Of a DNA stretch of 52,026 bases, positions 7,391 to 15,867 are shown one piece after another; the first letter of the stretch is position 1; the number at the start of each line of letters is the position of its first letter. A program made the translations under genes and the position numbers. Under the pieces are notes generated by a model. It was not told the DNA's origin, did not search any database, and worked only from the letters and a program-made list of their open reading frames with translations. This DNA is from Minisyncoccota bacterium (GTDB lineage: Bacteria; Patescibacteriota; Minisyncoccia; JAHIHE01; JAGLIN01), in assembly GCA_028690055.1 (NCBI GenBank), contig JAQVBZ010000001.1, positions 84,452 to 136,477 of the forward strand. The letters run 5' to 3'.

Positions 7391-7585
7391 AGCAATTAAC
7401 CGACTTTTGTCATTGTCCCAGATCCAAGACGCTACGTCTCTACGGCCTATTTTTGTTTGCCATCCGATGGATTTGGGATTAGAATGTATATATATTAAGC
7501 ATCTTGAAAAATAGCCAAACGTGCTTTCGGATGGTTCCGGAAGAGGACGGTTTAAAGATATTTTTATTCATAAAATATAAAAGGT

Positions 7586-8740
7586 ATGAAAAATAATATC
7601 CAAATCCAAACGTTGACTAAAGATGTTATAGAAAAGCTGACAAAAGAGAAGAAGACCAAGGATTGGGCGGTGAGTTTTTATCTGGGTATAAAAGGGGATG
7701 AGAATTTTCTTGCTACAGCAAACTCTGCTCTTTCGGAAGGTGAGAAGAAAATCGAGGAAGGGGGAATTTTTAGCGAGTCGGAACGCAAGCAGATTCGGCA
7801 GGCCTTTGTAGAGATTGAGAAGATTATCCGTTACTACCGACTAACCGATCGTACGCAGACACTGGTGATATTTTTCGCCGATGGTGGACAGAAAGAAATT
7901 TATAAAATGCCGGTCTATATCCCGACCAAGATGATTGTGGAACGGGATTTTTATGTGCATCCTTTCTTCAAGATGCTTGGGAAATATCCGCGCTATTGCG
8001 TCTCTTTTTTGGAGCGTGACCGAGCGCGGATTTTTGATCTTTTCTGGGGGGAGATAGAGCATAAGGAGAAAGAGATCCAAAGTGAAGTGCCACAGAGAAT
8101 GAATGCGGCGCGCGCAACTTGGAAGGGGTTGGAGGAGCGCAAAATCCAGAATCACATCGAGATCCATATCGATCGTCACTTACAAAAAGTAGCACGTTCT
8201 GTCGAAGATTATATGGACGAGAACCGAATTCCTTATCTTGTTATCGGGTCGCGCAAGGAGCTGATCGAGCGCTTCAAAGAATTCCTTCCTAAGCGGTTAC
8301 AGAGAAAAATAGTCGGGTCGTATCTTATACGCAGTGATCAAGACATACAACGGATAAAGAAGAGAAGTCTGAAGGTGATAGCGGATTTTGAATTTGAGAA
8401 AGAAAGAGAAATCATTTTGCAAATCTTTGACGGTAAAGATAAGAAGATAAAGGAATCTGTGGCGGGAGTGGAAGATGTTCTTATCGCTCTTTATAATTAT
8501 AAGATACGTACCTTGGTAATCGGTAAAAATTATCAATCGGCGGGTTTTGTCTGTCCGAATGATCACCGTATTTTATTGGGAGAAGAGGCGTGCCCTTTGT
8601 GTTCTGCCATCGGCGAAGAAGTGAGCGATATCACAGATGAGATTATCGAAGAAGCGATAATGCAGAAGATGAAAATCGTCCATTTCCAGTCCGCTCATGA
8701 AGACTTCGATCACTTCGGTATCGGAGCTATCTTGAAATAG
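7586..8740 (+). CDS. Bacterial aeRF1-like (baeRF) protein with zinc ribbon
   Basis: 384 residues resembling bacterial relatives of archaeo-eukaryotic release factor 1 (eRF1/Vms1 superfamily), which hydrolyse peptidyl-tRNA or rescue ribosomes in other lineages. The N-terminal part (VSFYLGIKGDENF) and the second domain (YCVSFLERDRARIFDL, PYLVIGSRKELIERF) fit the eRF1 domain 2 layout. The C-terminal domain 3 has GVEDVLIALYNYKIRTLVIG, a ribbon with VCPND and CPLC, then KMKIVHFQSAHEDFDHFG and a terminal GIGAILK, close to the eRF1 C-terminus. No GGQ motif is visible. It is monocistronic; ATG 7586 has only a weak AAAGG upstream. Confidence 0.7.
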   Translation: MKNNIQIQTLTKDVIEKLTKEKKTKDWAVSFYLGIKGDENFLATANSALSEGEKKIEEGGIFSESERKQIRQAFVEIEKIIRYYRLTDRTQTLVIFFADGGQKEIYKMPVYIPTKMIVERDFYVHPFFKMLGKYPRYCVSFLERDRARIFDLFWGEIEHKEKEIQSEVPQRMNAARATWKGLEERKIQNHIEIHIDRHLQKVARSVEDYMDENRIPYLVIGSRKELIERFKEFLPKRLQRKIVGSYLIRSDQDIQRIKKRSLKVIADFEFEKEREIILQIFDGKDKKIKESVAGVEDVLIALYNYKIRTLVIGKNYQSAGFVCPNDHRILLGEEACPLCSAIGEEVSDITDEIIEEAIMQKMKIVHFQSAHEDFDHFGIGAILK

Positions 8741-9024
8741 TCGCAGAGAAGATGATTTGAGACCACGCCAGAAATGGCGTGAACCAGGCGGACAGAACGT
8801 TTTATTATGTTAATATTACTTTGCCCCTCTATTTCAACCCCTTTCGCGTATTTTTACCACACATCTGTCCCAGCTCAGTGGGGCAAACGTTTCTTTTCCT
8901 GCCAAAATTTTGGATATTGCATAAAAACTCCTAAAATAAGCCAAAATATAACTACTCGGTTTACAAAGGGTTATTAATTTGCTATATTGAAAGTATTGAT
9001 TTTATAAAAAATAAAAATAAAACT
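8741..9024 (+). other. Intergenic stretch with one GNRA-type hairpin
   Basis: It contains a perfect hairpin CACGCCA-GAAA-TGGCGTG (8764-8781) just after the stop of the aeRF1-like gene, without a T-tract. An AT-rich region follows, leading into the promoter at 8960. No frame of interest was found. Confidence 0.5.
8960..8988 (+). promoter_or_regulatory. Promoter for the pre-dnaX operon
   Basis: TTTACA (8960-8965), a 17-base spacer, and TATATT (8983-8988). The start would be near 8995, 30 bases before the ATG at 9025. It is the only clear promoter before dnaX, so the two genes are probably co-transcribed. Confidence 0.65.
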
Positions 9025-9789
9025 ATGCAAGAAGGGAAACAAAACAAACTGGCACTTTTGCAGCAGATGATCGACAACGCTGACAGGAATATCGTCGCTG
9101 CCAAGCAAATCATGAAGGAGCTCAATAGCGATAATCACCGAGCGCCCAGAGAATCGGAAGCCAGTCAAATTGTTGAAGGAACTTTTGATGGAGAGAAAAT
9201 GGTTAGTATGGAGGGGAAAGTATACCCGGTGCCTGCCAATTATGCCAGCAAATCCAAGCTGGTTGAGGGCGACATCTTGAAACTCACAATCACCGAGGAC
9301 GGGTCTTTTGTCTACAAGAAGATCAGTTCGGTGGATACGCGCAAGATTATCGGAACTGTAATGAAAGACGGCAAGGACAAATATTATGTTAATGCTGAGG
9401 GCAGGAAATATAATGTGCTTCTGGCATCTCTTACTTATTTCAAAGCCAGAGAAGGGGACGAAGTCATTCTGGTTCTGCCGAAAGAGAAAGTGAGTTCTTG
9501 GGGCGCAGTGGAATCAATCATCAGTGACGACGACCGCAGGGAGATGCTTGCTCAAGAGGAAGAATTCGAAGATGAGCAGATTCCGGGACAAGGAAGTATC
9601 TTCGAGCAGGGAGAAGAGCCGATCACCGATGAAGCTCCGGCAGAAAACCCCGTCGCCTTCGAGGAAGAGCGCAGGAATGCCTCTATCGAAGAGGAATGGA
9701 CTCCTGATGTGGAAGCAATCAAGAAGGAAGGCACTATGGGGCAGGCTCCGGCAGCCGAAGGGGACATTTCGGATGATTTTTCTAACTAG
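9025..9789 (+). CDS. Conserved CPR-type protein upstream of dnaX
   Basis: 254 residues. Residues 1-35 form a helix, the middle has the recognisable stretch DGEKMVSMEGKVYPVPANY followed by SKSKLVEGDILKLTI and DGSFVYKKI, and a beta-rich, OB- or TRAM-like segment follows (EGDEVILVLPKEKVSSWGAVES). The C-terminal 80 residues are acidic and probably disordered. I recall similar proteins in Patescibacteria genomes but know no function. It lies 17 bases upstream of dnaX behind a shared promoter, suggesting a link with replication or simple co-expression. The acidic tail could bind basic partners. Confidence 0.65.
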   Translation: MQEGKQNKLALLQQMIDNADRNIVAAKQIMKELNSDNHRAPRESEASQIVEGTFDGEKMVSMEGKVYPVPANYASKSKLVEGDILKLTITEDGSFVYKKISSVDTRKIIGTVMKDGKDKYYVNAEGRKYNVLLASLTYFKAREGDEVILVLPKEKVSSWGAVESIISDDDRREMLAQEEEFEDEQIPGQGSIFEQGEEPITDEAPAENPVAFEEERRNASIEEEWTPDVEAIKKEGTMGQAPAAEGDISDDFSN

Positions 9790-9806
9790 TTTTATATACC
9801 AAAAGC

Positions 9807-11528
9807 ATGAGTCTAGCTCTTTATCGAAAATACAGGCCATCGGGATTTGCTGATGTCGTAGGTCAGGAACATGTTGTAAAGACTCTGAAGAACGCCATCA
9901 AAAACGATAAAGTTTCTCATGCTTATCTTTTTTCCGGACCACGCGGCACCGGCAAGACTTCCATCGCACGCATCTTGGCCAAGGCGGTCAACTGCGAGAA
10001 CTTGAAAAATGGCGAGCCGTGTGAAGAGTGTGCGAATTGTAAGGGCATCTCCACCGGACAATTCTTGGATCTGGTGGAAATCGATGCGGCCACCAACACA
10101 CAGGTGGACAAGATGCGTGACATCATCGAGCGCGTCAATTTCTCACCTTCCAGTGGCAAGAAAAAAGTCTACATCATCGACGAAGTCCATATGTTGAGTA
10201 AGGGCGCTTTTAATGCGCTTTTAAAAACTTTGGAAGAGCCGCCAGCGCATGTGCTTTTCATCTTGGCAACCACTGAGATTCACAAGATTCCAGCCACCAT
10301 CATTTCTCGTTGCCAGCGCTTCGATTTCCGTCACCTGCGGGTCGAGGAGATAAAAAAGCGCTTAGCGCTCATCGCCGAAAAGGAACAGGTGGAAGTGGAA
10401 GATGGCGTTTTGGAATACGTCGCAATCACTTCCGGCGGAGGAATGCGTGACAGTGAGAGTCTTTTCGGACAAATCATTTCGCTTCAAGATGACAAAATGA
10501 TTACGCTGAAGGAAGTGCAGGACATACTGTCTCTCCCGGGCGCGATGCTTTCCGTCGATATAGTAAAAGCCATTTTGGACAAGCAATACGGCGATGCAGT
10601 TTTGCAAATCGGCAGGATTGCCGAGGACGGTTATGACTTGGCGGAGCTCAACAAGAGCATCGTGGAATATTTGCGTAAGCTACTCTTAGTAAAAATGAGT
10701 CCGAGCGCCAAGAATAATTTTACCTCACAGATGACGCAGGAGCAGCTGGATGAATTGGTAAAAATCGCCGCCACCGCGCAGCTGGGTAGGATTTTCAAAA
10801 TCATCGGCGCTTTTATGAAAAGCCAGAACGCCATCAAGGGGGCGGTACTGCCTCAACTTCCTCTGGAACTGGCCATCGCGGAAATAGAGATTGCCGAAGA
10901 GGGCAATTTGACAACGGGTGCAAAAGCAGATTATAATGGCAAAGTCAGTGCAGAACCGGTGAAAGCCACACCGGCAAAGAAGGAAATTCTTCAAGCTCCC
11001 GCGGCCAAACCTTTGGATACGCAAGCCGAGGAAGAAATCAAAGCTGAAATCAGGGAAGCCGAGGCAAACGTAGTGGAAGAAAAAGCGGCGGAACCGGAGG
11101 CGGAAACAGCCGAAGTGGAAGAAACCCACAAGGAGAAAGCCGAGACAACGAACTCGTCGAATGAAGCGGTACCTTTCGAGCAAGTGAAAAGCGACTGGAC
11201 TGAGATTGCAATGGATATGCGTAAAACTAACGGTTCACTGGTGGCATGCCTCAAAACCTGCCAGCCCATCGTCGTGGAAGGCGGAGAAATCTTGGTAGCG
11301 TGCCAATATTCTTTCTATAAGACCAAATTACAGAAACCGGAAAATCGCATGGCGGTAGAACAGATAGCTTCAGAGACAGTGAAAGCGCAAGTGCGTTTGA
11401 AATTCATCACCAAAGAAGAAGCCCAGCAACGAGGTTTCGAGATGGAAGAAATCCACGCCGAAGAAAAGCAAGCAGAAGACCTAGTCAACAGCGCACTGGA
11501 TATGTTTGGAGGAGAAGTAGTAGCGTAA
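9807..11528 (+). CDS. dnaX: DNA polymerase III subunit gamma/tau
   Basis: 573 residues. This is the AAA+ clamp-loader motor that loads the sliding clamp. The N-terminus has LYRKYRPSGFADVVGQ, Walker A GPRGTGKT (44-51), a zinc site with Cys63, Cys72, Cys75 and Cys78, Walker B IIDEVH (123-128), sensor ATTEIHKIP (about 154-162) and the SRC finger (167-169). After the collar domain a long Ala/Glu-rich linker (about 370-455) leads to a C-terminal domain (WTEIAMDMRK onward) that would contact the polymerase. It looks full-length, with no slippery A-run typical of a gamma/tau frameshift noticed. No Shine-Dalgarno is evident. Confidence 0.95.
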   Translation: MSLALYRKYRPSGFADVVGQEHVVKTLKNAIKNDKVSHAYLFSGPRGTGKTSIARILAKAVNCENLKNGEPCEECANCKGISTGQFLDLVEIDAATNTQVDKMRDIIERVNFSPSSGKKKVYIIDEVHMLSKGAFNALLKTLEEPPAHVLFILATTEIHKIPATIISRCQRFDFRHLRVEEIKKRLALIAEKEQVEVEDGVLEYVAITSGGGMRDSESLFGQIISLQDDKMITLKEVQDILSLPGAMLSVDIVKAILDKQYGDAVLQIGRIAEDGYDLAELNKSIVEYLRKLLLVKMSPSAKNNFTSQMTQEQLDELVKIAATAQLGRIFKIIGAFMKSQNAIKGAVLPQLPLELAIAEIEIAEEGNLTTGAKADYNGKVSAEPVKATPAKKEILQAPAAKPLDTQAEEEIKAEIREAEANVVEEKAAEPEAETAEVEETHKEKAETTNSSNEAVPFEQVKSDWTEIAMDMRKTNGSLVACLKTCQPIVVEGGEILVACQYSFYKTKLQKPENRMAVEQIASETVKAQVRLKFITKEEAQQRGFEMEEIHAEEKQAEDLVNSALDMFGGEVVA

Positions 11529-11549
11529 TGTTGCGATATGATACGTGGA

Positions 11550-11654
11550 GTAGCAGACTTTAGTCTGCGCGGCTATCCCATTCGGAATAGCTAACTTTAT
11601 AAAAATTATTTATTGGCATAGGATAGCAGCGCGGGTTAAAACCCGCTATTCCAT
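11550..11654. repeat. Hairpin repeat (GCGGGTT-AA-AACCCGC family), long copy
   Basis: Downstream of dnaX. AGCAGACT-TT-AGTCTGC and later AGCAGCGCGGGTTAAAACCC followed by GCTATTCCA are two hairpins whose flanks (GCGCGGCTATCC and GGATAGCAGCGC) are themselves inverted. The second hairpin recurs at 39693 and 48001. The rest of the gap to the tRNA (11655-11828) shows no gene. Confidence 0.6.
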
Positions 11655-11828
11655 GAAAAATAATGTTATCTAATCTTTTTTGCCTTTACAGTATTTCAAA
11701 TACGATCATCATCACAGACTCGTTCAGGAATCTATCAGGAATGTTAAAAAATTATATAACGCCTTAGATTCCCAAACGAGTCCGGGATGAAACACAGAAA
11801 GAGGAGAAAATAAATCTACCATACTTAT

Positions 11829-11899
11829 TCGGGGATCGTCTAATGGTAGGACGACAGGTTTTGATCCTGTTAATCGGGGTTCGAATCCCTGTCCCCGAA
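11829..11899 (+). tRNA. tRNA-Gln (anticodon TTG)
   Basis: A 71-base cloverleaf. Acceptor TCGGGGA pairs with TCCCCGA (11892-11898) with discriminator A. The D-arm contains TAATGGTAGG. The anticodon stem ACAGG/CCTGT encloses loop TTTTGAT with TTG at 11861-11863. The T-arm has GGGGTTCGAATCCC with the conserved TTCGAAT. CCA is not encoded. It is followed by a perfect inverted repeat and an island carrying type I restriction genes. Confidence 0.95.
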
Positions 11900-11946
11900 C
11901 AAACACATAAAAACAGTCTTTTTTTAAGACTGTTTTTATGTGTTTG
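11900..11946. terminator. Exceptionally long perfect inverted repeat / terminator after tRNA-Gln
   Basis: A 21-bp perfect inverted repeat (11900-11920 with 11926-11946) around a TTTTT loop, starting on the first base after the tRNA. The inner part, AAAACAGTCTT / AAGACTGTTTT with T-runs, would act as a terminator for the tRNA. The length is greater than a terminator needs. Confidence 0.7.
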
Positions 11947-11998
11947 CTTGAAGATTGAGACTCGAAGTTTATGCCCAGTAGCGCAGCGGATGGGTAAG

Positions 11999-12011
11999 TC
12001 CCTGTCCCCGA
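11999..12011 (+). repeat. Copy of the tRNA-Gln 3' end (att-like direct repeat)
   Basis: TCCCTGTCCCCGA is identical to the last 13 bases of the tRNA-Gln T-arm and acceptor (11886-11898), 113 bases downstream. It is preceded by a tRNA-like fragment TAGCGCAGCGGATGGGTAAG. Duplicated tRNA 3' ends are typical of integrase attachment sites, and an accessory island starts here. Confidence 0.45.
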
Positions 12012-12021
12012 GCAGTCAATT

Positions 12022-12092
12022 CTTGTGAAAGCGACCCGTATGCGTCGCTTAAACAAGCTGAAAAATATCGAGTGAAAGCTCGGTATTTTTTT
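12022..12092 (+). ncRNA. Possible structured RNA ending in a terminator hairpin
   Basis: Two stacked hairpins. CTTGT + AAGCGAC pair with GTCGCTT + ACAAG (12022-12057) around CCGTATGC. Then AAAAATATCGAG / CTCGGTATTTTT (12061-12090, one wobble) ends in a T-run on the + strand. Together with the tRNA-like piece before them they could be a small transcript or a decayed tRNA region. No promoter was identified. Confidence 0.35.
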
Positions 12093-12184
12093 GATGGGAA
12101 AGGGGCTCAAACCATTTATTCATTAATCGTACACAAGTTGCGGTATGTCTATGTGAATATGATAGATTCACGTATTAAATAAAA

Positions 12185-12214
12185 TTGCTTTTTTGCCTAA
12201 ATTAGAGGTATAAT
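12185..12214 (+). promoter_or_regulatory. Promoter of the type I restriction-modification operon
   Basis: TTGCTT (12185-12190), an 18-base spacer, and a perfect TATAAT (12209-12214). It is the only clear promoter before hsdM, and the downstream genes have gaps of 2-17 bases or overlap. Confidence 0.65.
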
Positions 12215-12250
12215 ATACTATAATCATTGAAATAGTGGTGAGTTTTAATT

Positions 12251-13738
12251 ATGGATACTAAAGTAAATATTTCGCAACTTGAACAGCATTTAGCTAAAGC
12301 CGCTTGGATTTTAAAAGGTCCTGTAGATGCGGCTGATTTTAAAGTGTATATTTTCCCACTTCTTTTCTTTAAACGCATATCTGATGTATATGACGAGGAG
12401 TATAAGATAGCGTTTGAGGAATCAAAAGGTGATGAAAGCTATGCTCAATTAGATGAATTCCATCGATTTATCATTCCAGAAGGGTGCCATTTTAGAGATG
12501 TGCGTGCGACTACGACGAATGTCGGACAGGCTTTGCAATATGCATTCAGAGAAATTGAAAAGGCAAATCAGAAATATTTGTATGGTATCTTCGGTGATGC
12601 GCAGTGGACGAATAAAGAAAAACTTTCTGACAGACTGCTTATTGATCTTATCGAGCATTTTTCGAATATCGAACTTTGCGATTCTTGCGTGGAATCTGAT
12701 GTGCTGGGACAGGCATATGAATATCTCATAAAGCAGTTTGCCGACCTTACAAATAAAAAGGCTGGAGAATTCTATACTCCACGCTCAGTCGTTCATTTGA
12801 TGGGAAAGATAATCGATCCGAAAGAAGGTGAATCAATTTATGATCCGGCTTGCGGAACAGGGGGAATGCTTTTGGAGTGTACGCAGCATCTTCAAAAAGA
12901 AGACAAAGACTATCGCACGCTTAAAATTTATGGGCAGGAAAAAAATCTGACAACTTCATCTATTGCCCGGATGAATATGTTTTTGCACGGCATAGAAGAT
13001 TTTCAAATTGTCCGGGGTGATACGCTTCGCAACCCTGCTTTTTATGAGGGCGATGAGCTCGCAACCTTTGACTGTGTGATCGCCAATCCTCCTTTTTCGC
13101 TAAAAAAATGGGGAGATGATTTATGGATTAAAGATCCGTACGGAAGAAATTTTGCAGGCGTACCGCCAACAGGAAACGGTGATCTTGCCTGGGTGCAGCA
13201 CATGGTAAAATCAATGGCATATCCGAATGGGCGTATTGCTGTTGTGCTTCCGCATGGAGCTCTTTTTCGCAAAGGGCGTGAGGGGCAAATCCGCAAGAAA
13301 TTGCTTGAAATGGATATTCTTGAGACTGTCATTGGACTTGGTTCAAATATTTTTTATGGCGCAACTCTTGCGGCCTGCATTCTTGTATTTAGAGCTAATA
13401 AACCAGATGAAAAACAGAAGAAAGTTCTATTTATTGATGCTGCAGATCAGGTGCGTATAGGACGAGCTCAAAATTATCTGGAGACGGAACATATTGATAG
13501 AATTTTCAAATGGTACACGGATTTTGAGAACGTAGAAAATTATGTAAGAGTTGCAACTTTGAAAGATATTGAAAAAAATGATTTTAATCTCAATATTCCG
13601 CTATATGTAGAGAAGAAGGTCGAAGATAATTTGCCGTCAGTGGAAGAAGCGACACGGGGCCTCAAAGAAGCCCTTGCGGAGACGTGGGAGGCCGAAGAAA
13701 AGCTCAAAAAATTACTCAAAGAATTTTCATTATTATAA
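12251..13738 (+). CDS. hsdM: Type I restriction-modification system methyltransferase subunit (first HsdM)
   Basis: 495 residues. N-terminal HsdM_N helical domain (LEQHLAKAAWILKG to about 150), then the N6-adenine methyltransferase domain with SAM motif DPACGTGGM (198-206) and catalytic NPPF (279-282). It would modify adenine in a sequence set by HsdS and is also required for restriction. All key motifs are intact. A weak GGTGAG precedes ATG 12251. The second, clearly paralogous HsdM begins two bases after its stop codon. The two differ in motif IV (NPPF and NPPY) and in the C-terminal third, so they are not a recent duplication. Confidence 0.95.
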   Translation: MDTKVNISQLEQHLAKAAWILKGPVDAADFKVYIFPLLFFKRISDVYDEEYKIAFEESKGDESYAQLDEFHRFIIPEGCHFRDVRATTTNVGQALQYAFREIEKANQKYLYGIFGDAQWTNKEKLSDRLLIDLIEHFSNIELCDSCVESDVLGQAYEYLIKQFADLTNKKAGEFYTPRSVVHLMGKIIDPKEGESIYDPACGTGGMLLECTQHLQKEDKDYRTLKIYGQEKNLTTSSIARMNMFLHGIEDFQIVRGDTLRNPAFYEGDELATFDCVIANPPFSLKKWGDDLWIKDPYGRNFAGVPPTGNGDLAWVQHMVKSMAYPNGRIAVVLPHGALFRKGREGQIRKKLLEMDILETVIGLGSNIFYGATLAACILVFRANKPDEKQKKVLFIDAADQVRIGRAQNYLETEHIDRIFKWYTDFENVENYVRVATLKDIEKNDFNLNIPLYVEKKVEDNLPSVEEATRGLKEALAETWEAEEKLKKLLKEFSLL

Positions 13739-13740
13739 AT

Positions 13741-15201
13741 ATGGCCATTAAAACACAAGATCTAGAAAAATATCTTTGGGGCGCTGCCACTTTACTTCGC
13801 GGTGTGATTGATGCCGGGGATTACAAGCAGTATATTTTTCCGATTCTTTTCTATAAACGCATCTGCGACGTATATGATGAAGAAAGCGAGCGAGCTATCA
13901 AAGAAGTTGGTGGCGATTTTGCTGAAAACCATCGTTTTCAGGTTCCCGAAGGAGCACATTGGAACGACGTGCGCCAGGTGACGGTGAATGTCGGTCAGGC
14001 CCTTCAAAACGCACTTCGTGAAATCGAAAAAGCTAATCAGGATACGCTTTATGGTATTTTCGGTGACGCTTCATGGACGAACAAAGACCGTCTTTCGGAT
14101 GGAATACTAACCAATCTTCTCGAGCATTTTTCAGAGCAAAGTTTGAGCATCGCCAACGTTCCCAATGATGAACTGGGCGTTGCTTATGAATATCTTATCA
14201 AAAAATTTGCCGATGATAGTGGCCACACTGCCGCAGAATTTTATACTAATCGCACCGTGGTGCATTTGATGACACTCATTATGGATCCGCAGCCAGGAGA
14301 AAGCATCTATGACCCGACTTGCGGTTCCGGAGGATTGCTTTTAAATTGCGTCAATCATCTCAAAGAGAGGCACAAAGAATATCGCACTCTCAAACTCTAC
14401 GGACAAGAACTTAATCTGATGACTTCTTCCATCGCTCGTATGAATATGTTTTTGCACGGCATAGAAGATTTTCATATTGTCCGGGGCGATACTTTGGCGC
14501 AGCCAAAATTTCTGGAAAATGACAGATTGAAAACTTTTGATGTGATTCTTGCTAATCCTCCTTATTCAATCAAGCGTTGGAATAGAGATGCTTGGACAAA
14601 TGATCCGTATGGACGGAATATGTATGGCACGCCGTCACAGGGATGTGCTGATTATGCATTTGAACAGCATATTATAAAAAGCCTTGATCCGAAGCGGGGG
14701 AGGAGCATTGTGCTTTGGCCACACGGAGTATTGTTTCGAGATGCTGAAAAGATATTTCGAGAAAAAATGCTTCAGGACGATGTGGTTGAAGCAGTGATAG
14801 GGCTCGGACCGAATCTTTTTTATAATTCTCCGATGGAGGCGTGTCTTTTGGTGACCAATCTTAATAAACCAAAAGAGCGCAAAGGAAAAGTGATTTTTAT
14901 AAACGCAGTAAAAGAAGTTACTCGACAGAATGCCAATTCTGTTCTTGAAGAAAAACACATTAAAAAAATTTACGAAGCATATAAAGAATTTAAAGATATA
15001 GAAGGTTTTGCATGCGTGCTTTCCAATGAAGATATTATAAAGAACAATGCTAACCTCAATATTTCACTTTATGTCTCAAATAACGACGACAATAAAGAAA
15101 CAAAGAAACTTCCGGTTATTGTTGCGGAGTGGATTGAGAGTAGTGAAAAGCTGAAGAAAAGCACAAGTGAATTATTTGATATTTTAGAAAACAAATCATG
15201 A
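13741..15201 (+). CDS. hsdM: Type I restriction-modification system methyltransferase subunit (second HsdM)
   Basis: 486 residues from ATG 13741, chosen because MAIKTQDLEKYLWGAATLL aligns with the N-terminus of the first HsdM. It has SAM motif DPTCGSGGL (191-199) and catalytic NPPY (272-275). The two HsdMs share long stretches (ANQ.LYGIFGDA, MNMFLHGIEDF, VRGDTL) but differ elsewhere. Type I enzymes normally use two copies of one M subunit, so this pair may form an M1M2S heterotrimer, or each may suit one half of the target. Its TGA overlaps the ATG of the next gene (ATGA), a sign of translational coupling. Confidence 0.93.
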   Translation: MAIKTQDLEKYLWGAATLLRGVIDAGDYKQYIFPILFYKRICDVYDEESERAIKEVGGDFAENHRFQVPEGAHWNDVRQVTVNVGQALQNALREIEKANQDTLYGIFGDASWTNKDRLSDGILTNLLEHFSEQSLSIANVPNDELGVAYEYLIKKFADDSGHTAAEFYTNRTVVHLMTLIMDPQPGESIYDPTCGSGGLLLNCVNHLKERHKEYRTLKLYGQELNLMTSSIARMNMFLHGIEDFHIVRGDTLAQPKFLENDRLKTFDVILANPPYSIKRWNRDAWTNDPYGRNMYGTPSQGCADYAFEQHIIKSLDPKRGRSIVLWPHGVLFRDAEKIFREKMLQDDVVEAVIGLGPNLFYNSPMEACLLVTNLNKPKERKGKVIFINAVKEVTRQNANSVLEEKHIKKIYEAYKEFKDIEGFACVLSNEDIIKNNANLNISLYVSNNDDNKETKKLPVIVAEWIESSEKLKKSTSELFDILENKS

Positions 15202-15866
15202 TAACACCGTCTGTCTCATTGAATGAGTTTTTAATTTCTATCTTGCCCGGAGGAACAATCCTTTCTGTTGTCCTTGCAACTTTGATTTTTCGTGATCCTA
15301 ATATTTTCAAACCGTTTGAAAGTCTAGATGTTTTATCTATATTTTTGTTTTTGTCTGGTTCGTTTATTATTGCTGAAATGCTTCAGACGATAGCTCATAT
15401 GTGTGAGAAGATAATCGATTTGCTATTTTTTAAAGGCTATAGGCCTTCGGATATTTTTTTACTGCCGAATAATCCAATTGTTAACAATGAACTTGTCAGG
15501 AGAGATTTGTTAGAAAAATTAAATATAACCAAGGACCAAGAGAACAGTTTTGTAAACTATAAAGAAATCCCTTTTAGAATTTATAGAAATAAGAAGATCA
15601 GTTATATCGACATAAATAAAAAATGTTTTTGGAAGATGTATACACAATGCAGAAATGAGGCGCATATTAAAGATTCGAATGCTAGGTATTTATTTACAAG
15701 AGTGATGTTTGTTGTCTTTGTATTTCTGTCTATCTGGTTTCTAAAGTACAGCGCCAGCTGGCTGTTATTTTGCAGTATAGCTTTTGCTTTACTGTTTATG
15801 TGGCGCGTCCGGGGATGTGCTCGAGGCTTAGTATTTGCTGTTGCTAATAAATATTTAGATATTTGA
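15198..15866 (+). CDS. Four-helix membrane protein embedded in the RM operon
   Basis: 222 residues. Predicted membrane helices lie near 10-28 and 44-64, then, after a soluble stretch of about 90 residues, near 165-182 and 186-204. The soluble part carries SFVNYKEIPFRIYRNKKISY and several Cys residues; no catalytic motif is recognised. It begins within the stop codon of hsdM (ATGA overlap) and ends two bases before the metallo-beta-lactamase gene. It is therefore part of the operon rather than a passenger. Its base composition is more AT-rich than that of the hsdM genes. A role as membrane partner of the next protein is inferred. Confidence 0.7.
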   Translation: MITPSVSLNEFLISILPGGTILSVVLATLIFRDPNIFKPFESLDVLSIFLFLSGSFIIAEMLQTIAHMCEKIIDLLFFKGYRPSDIFLLPNNPIVNNELVRRDLLEKLNITKDQENSFVNYKEIPFRIYRNKKISYIDINKKCFWKMYTQCRNEAHIKDSNARYLFTRVMFVVFVFLSIWFLKYSASWLLFCSIAFALLFMWRVRGCARGLVFAVANKYLDI

Positions 15867-15867
15867 T

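Noticed and set aside
10725-11183. Long - strand frames inside dnaX and inside the ABC-F gene
   Set aside because: They are complementary-strand reflections of strongly coding genes with no ribosome site or family match.
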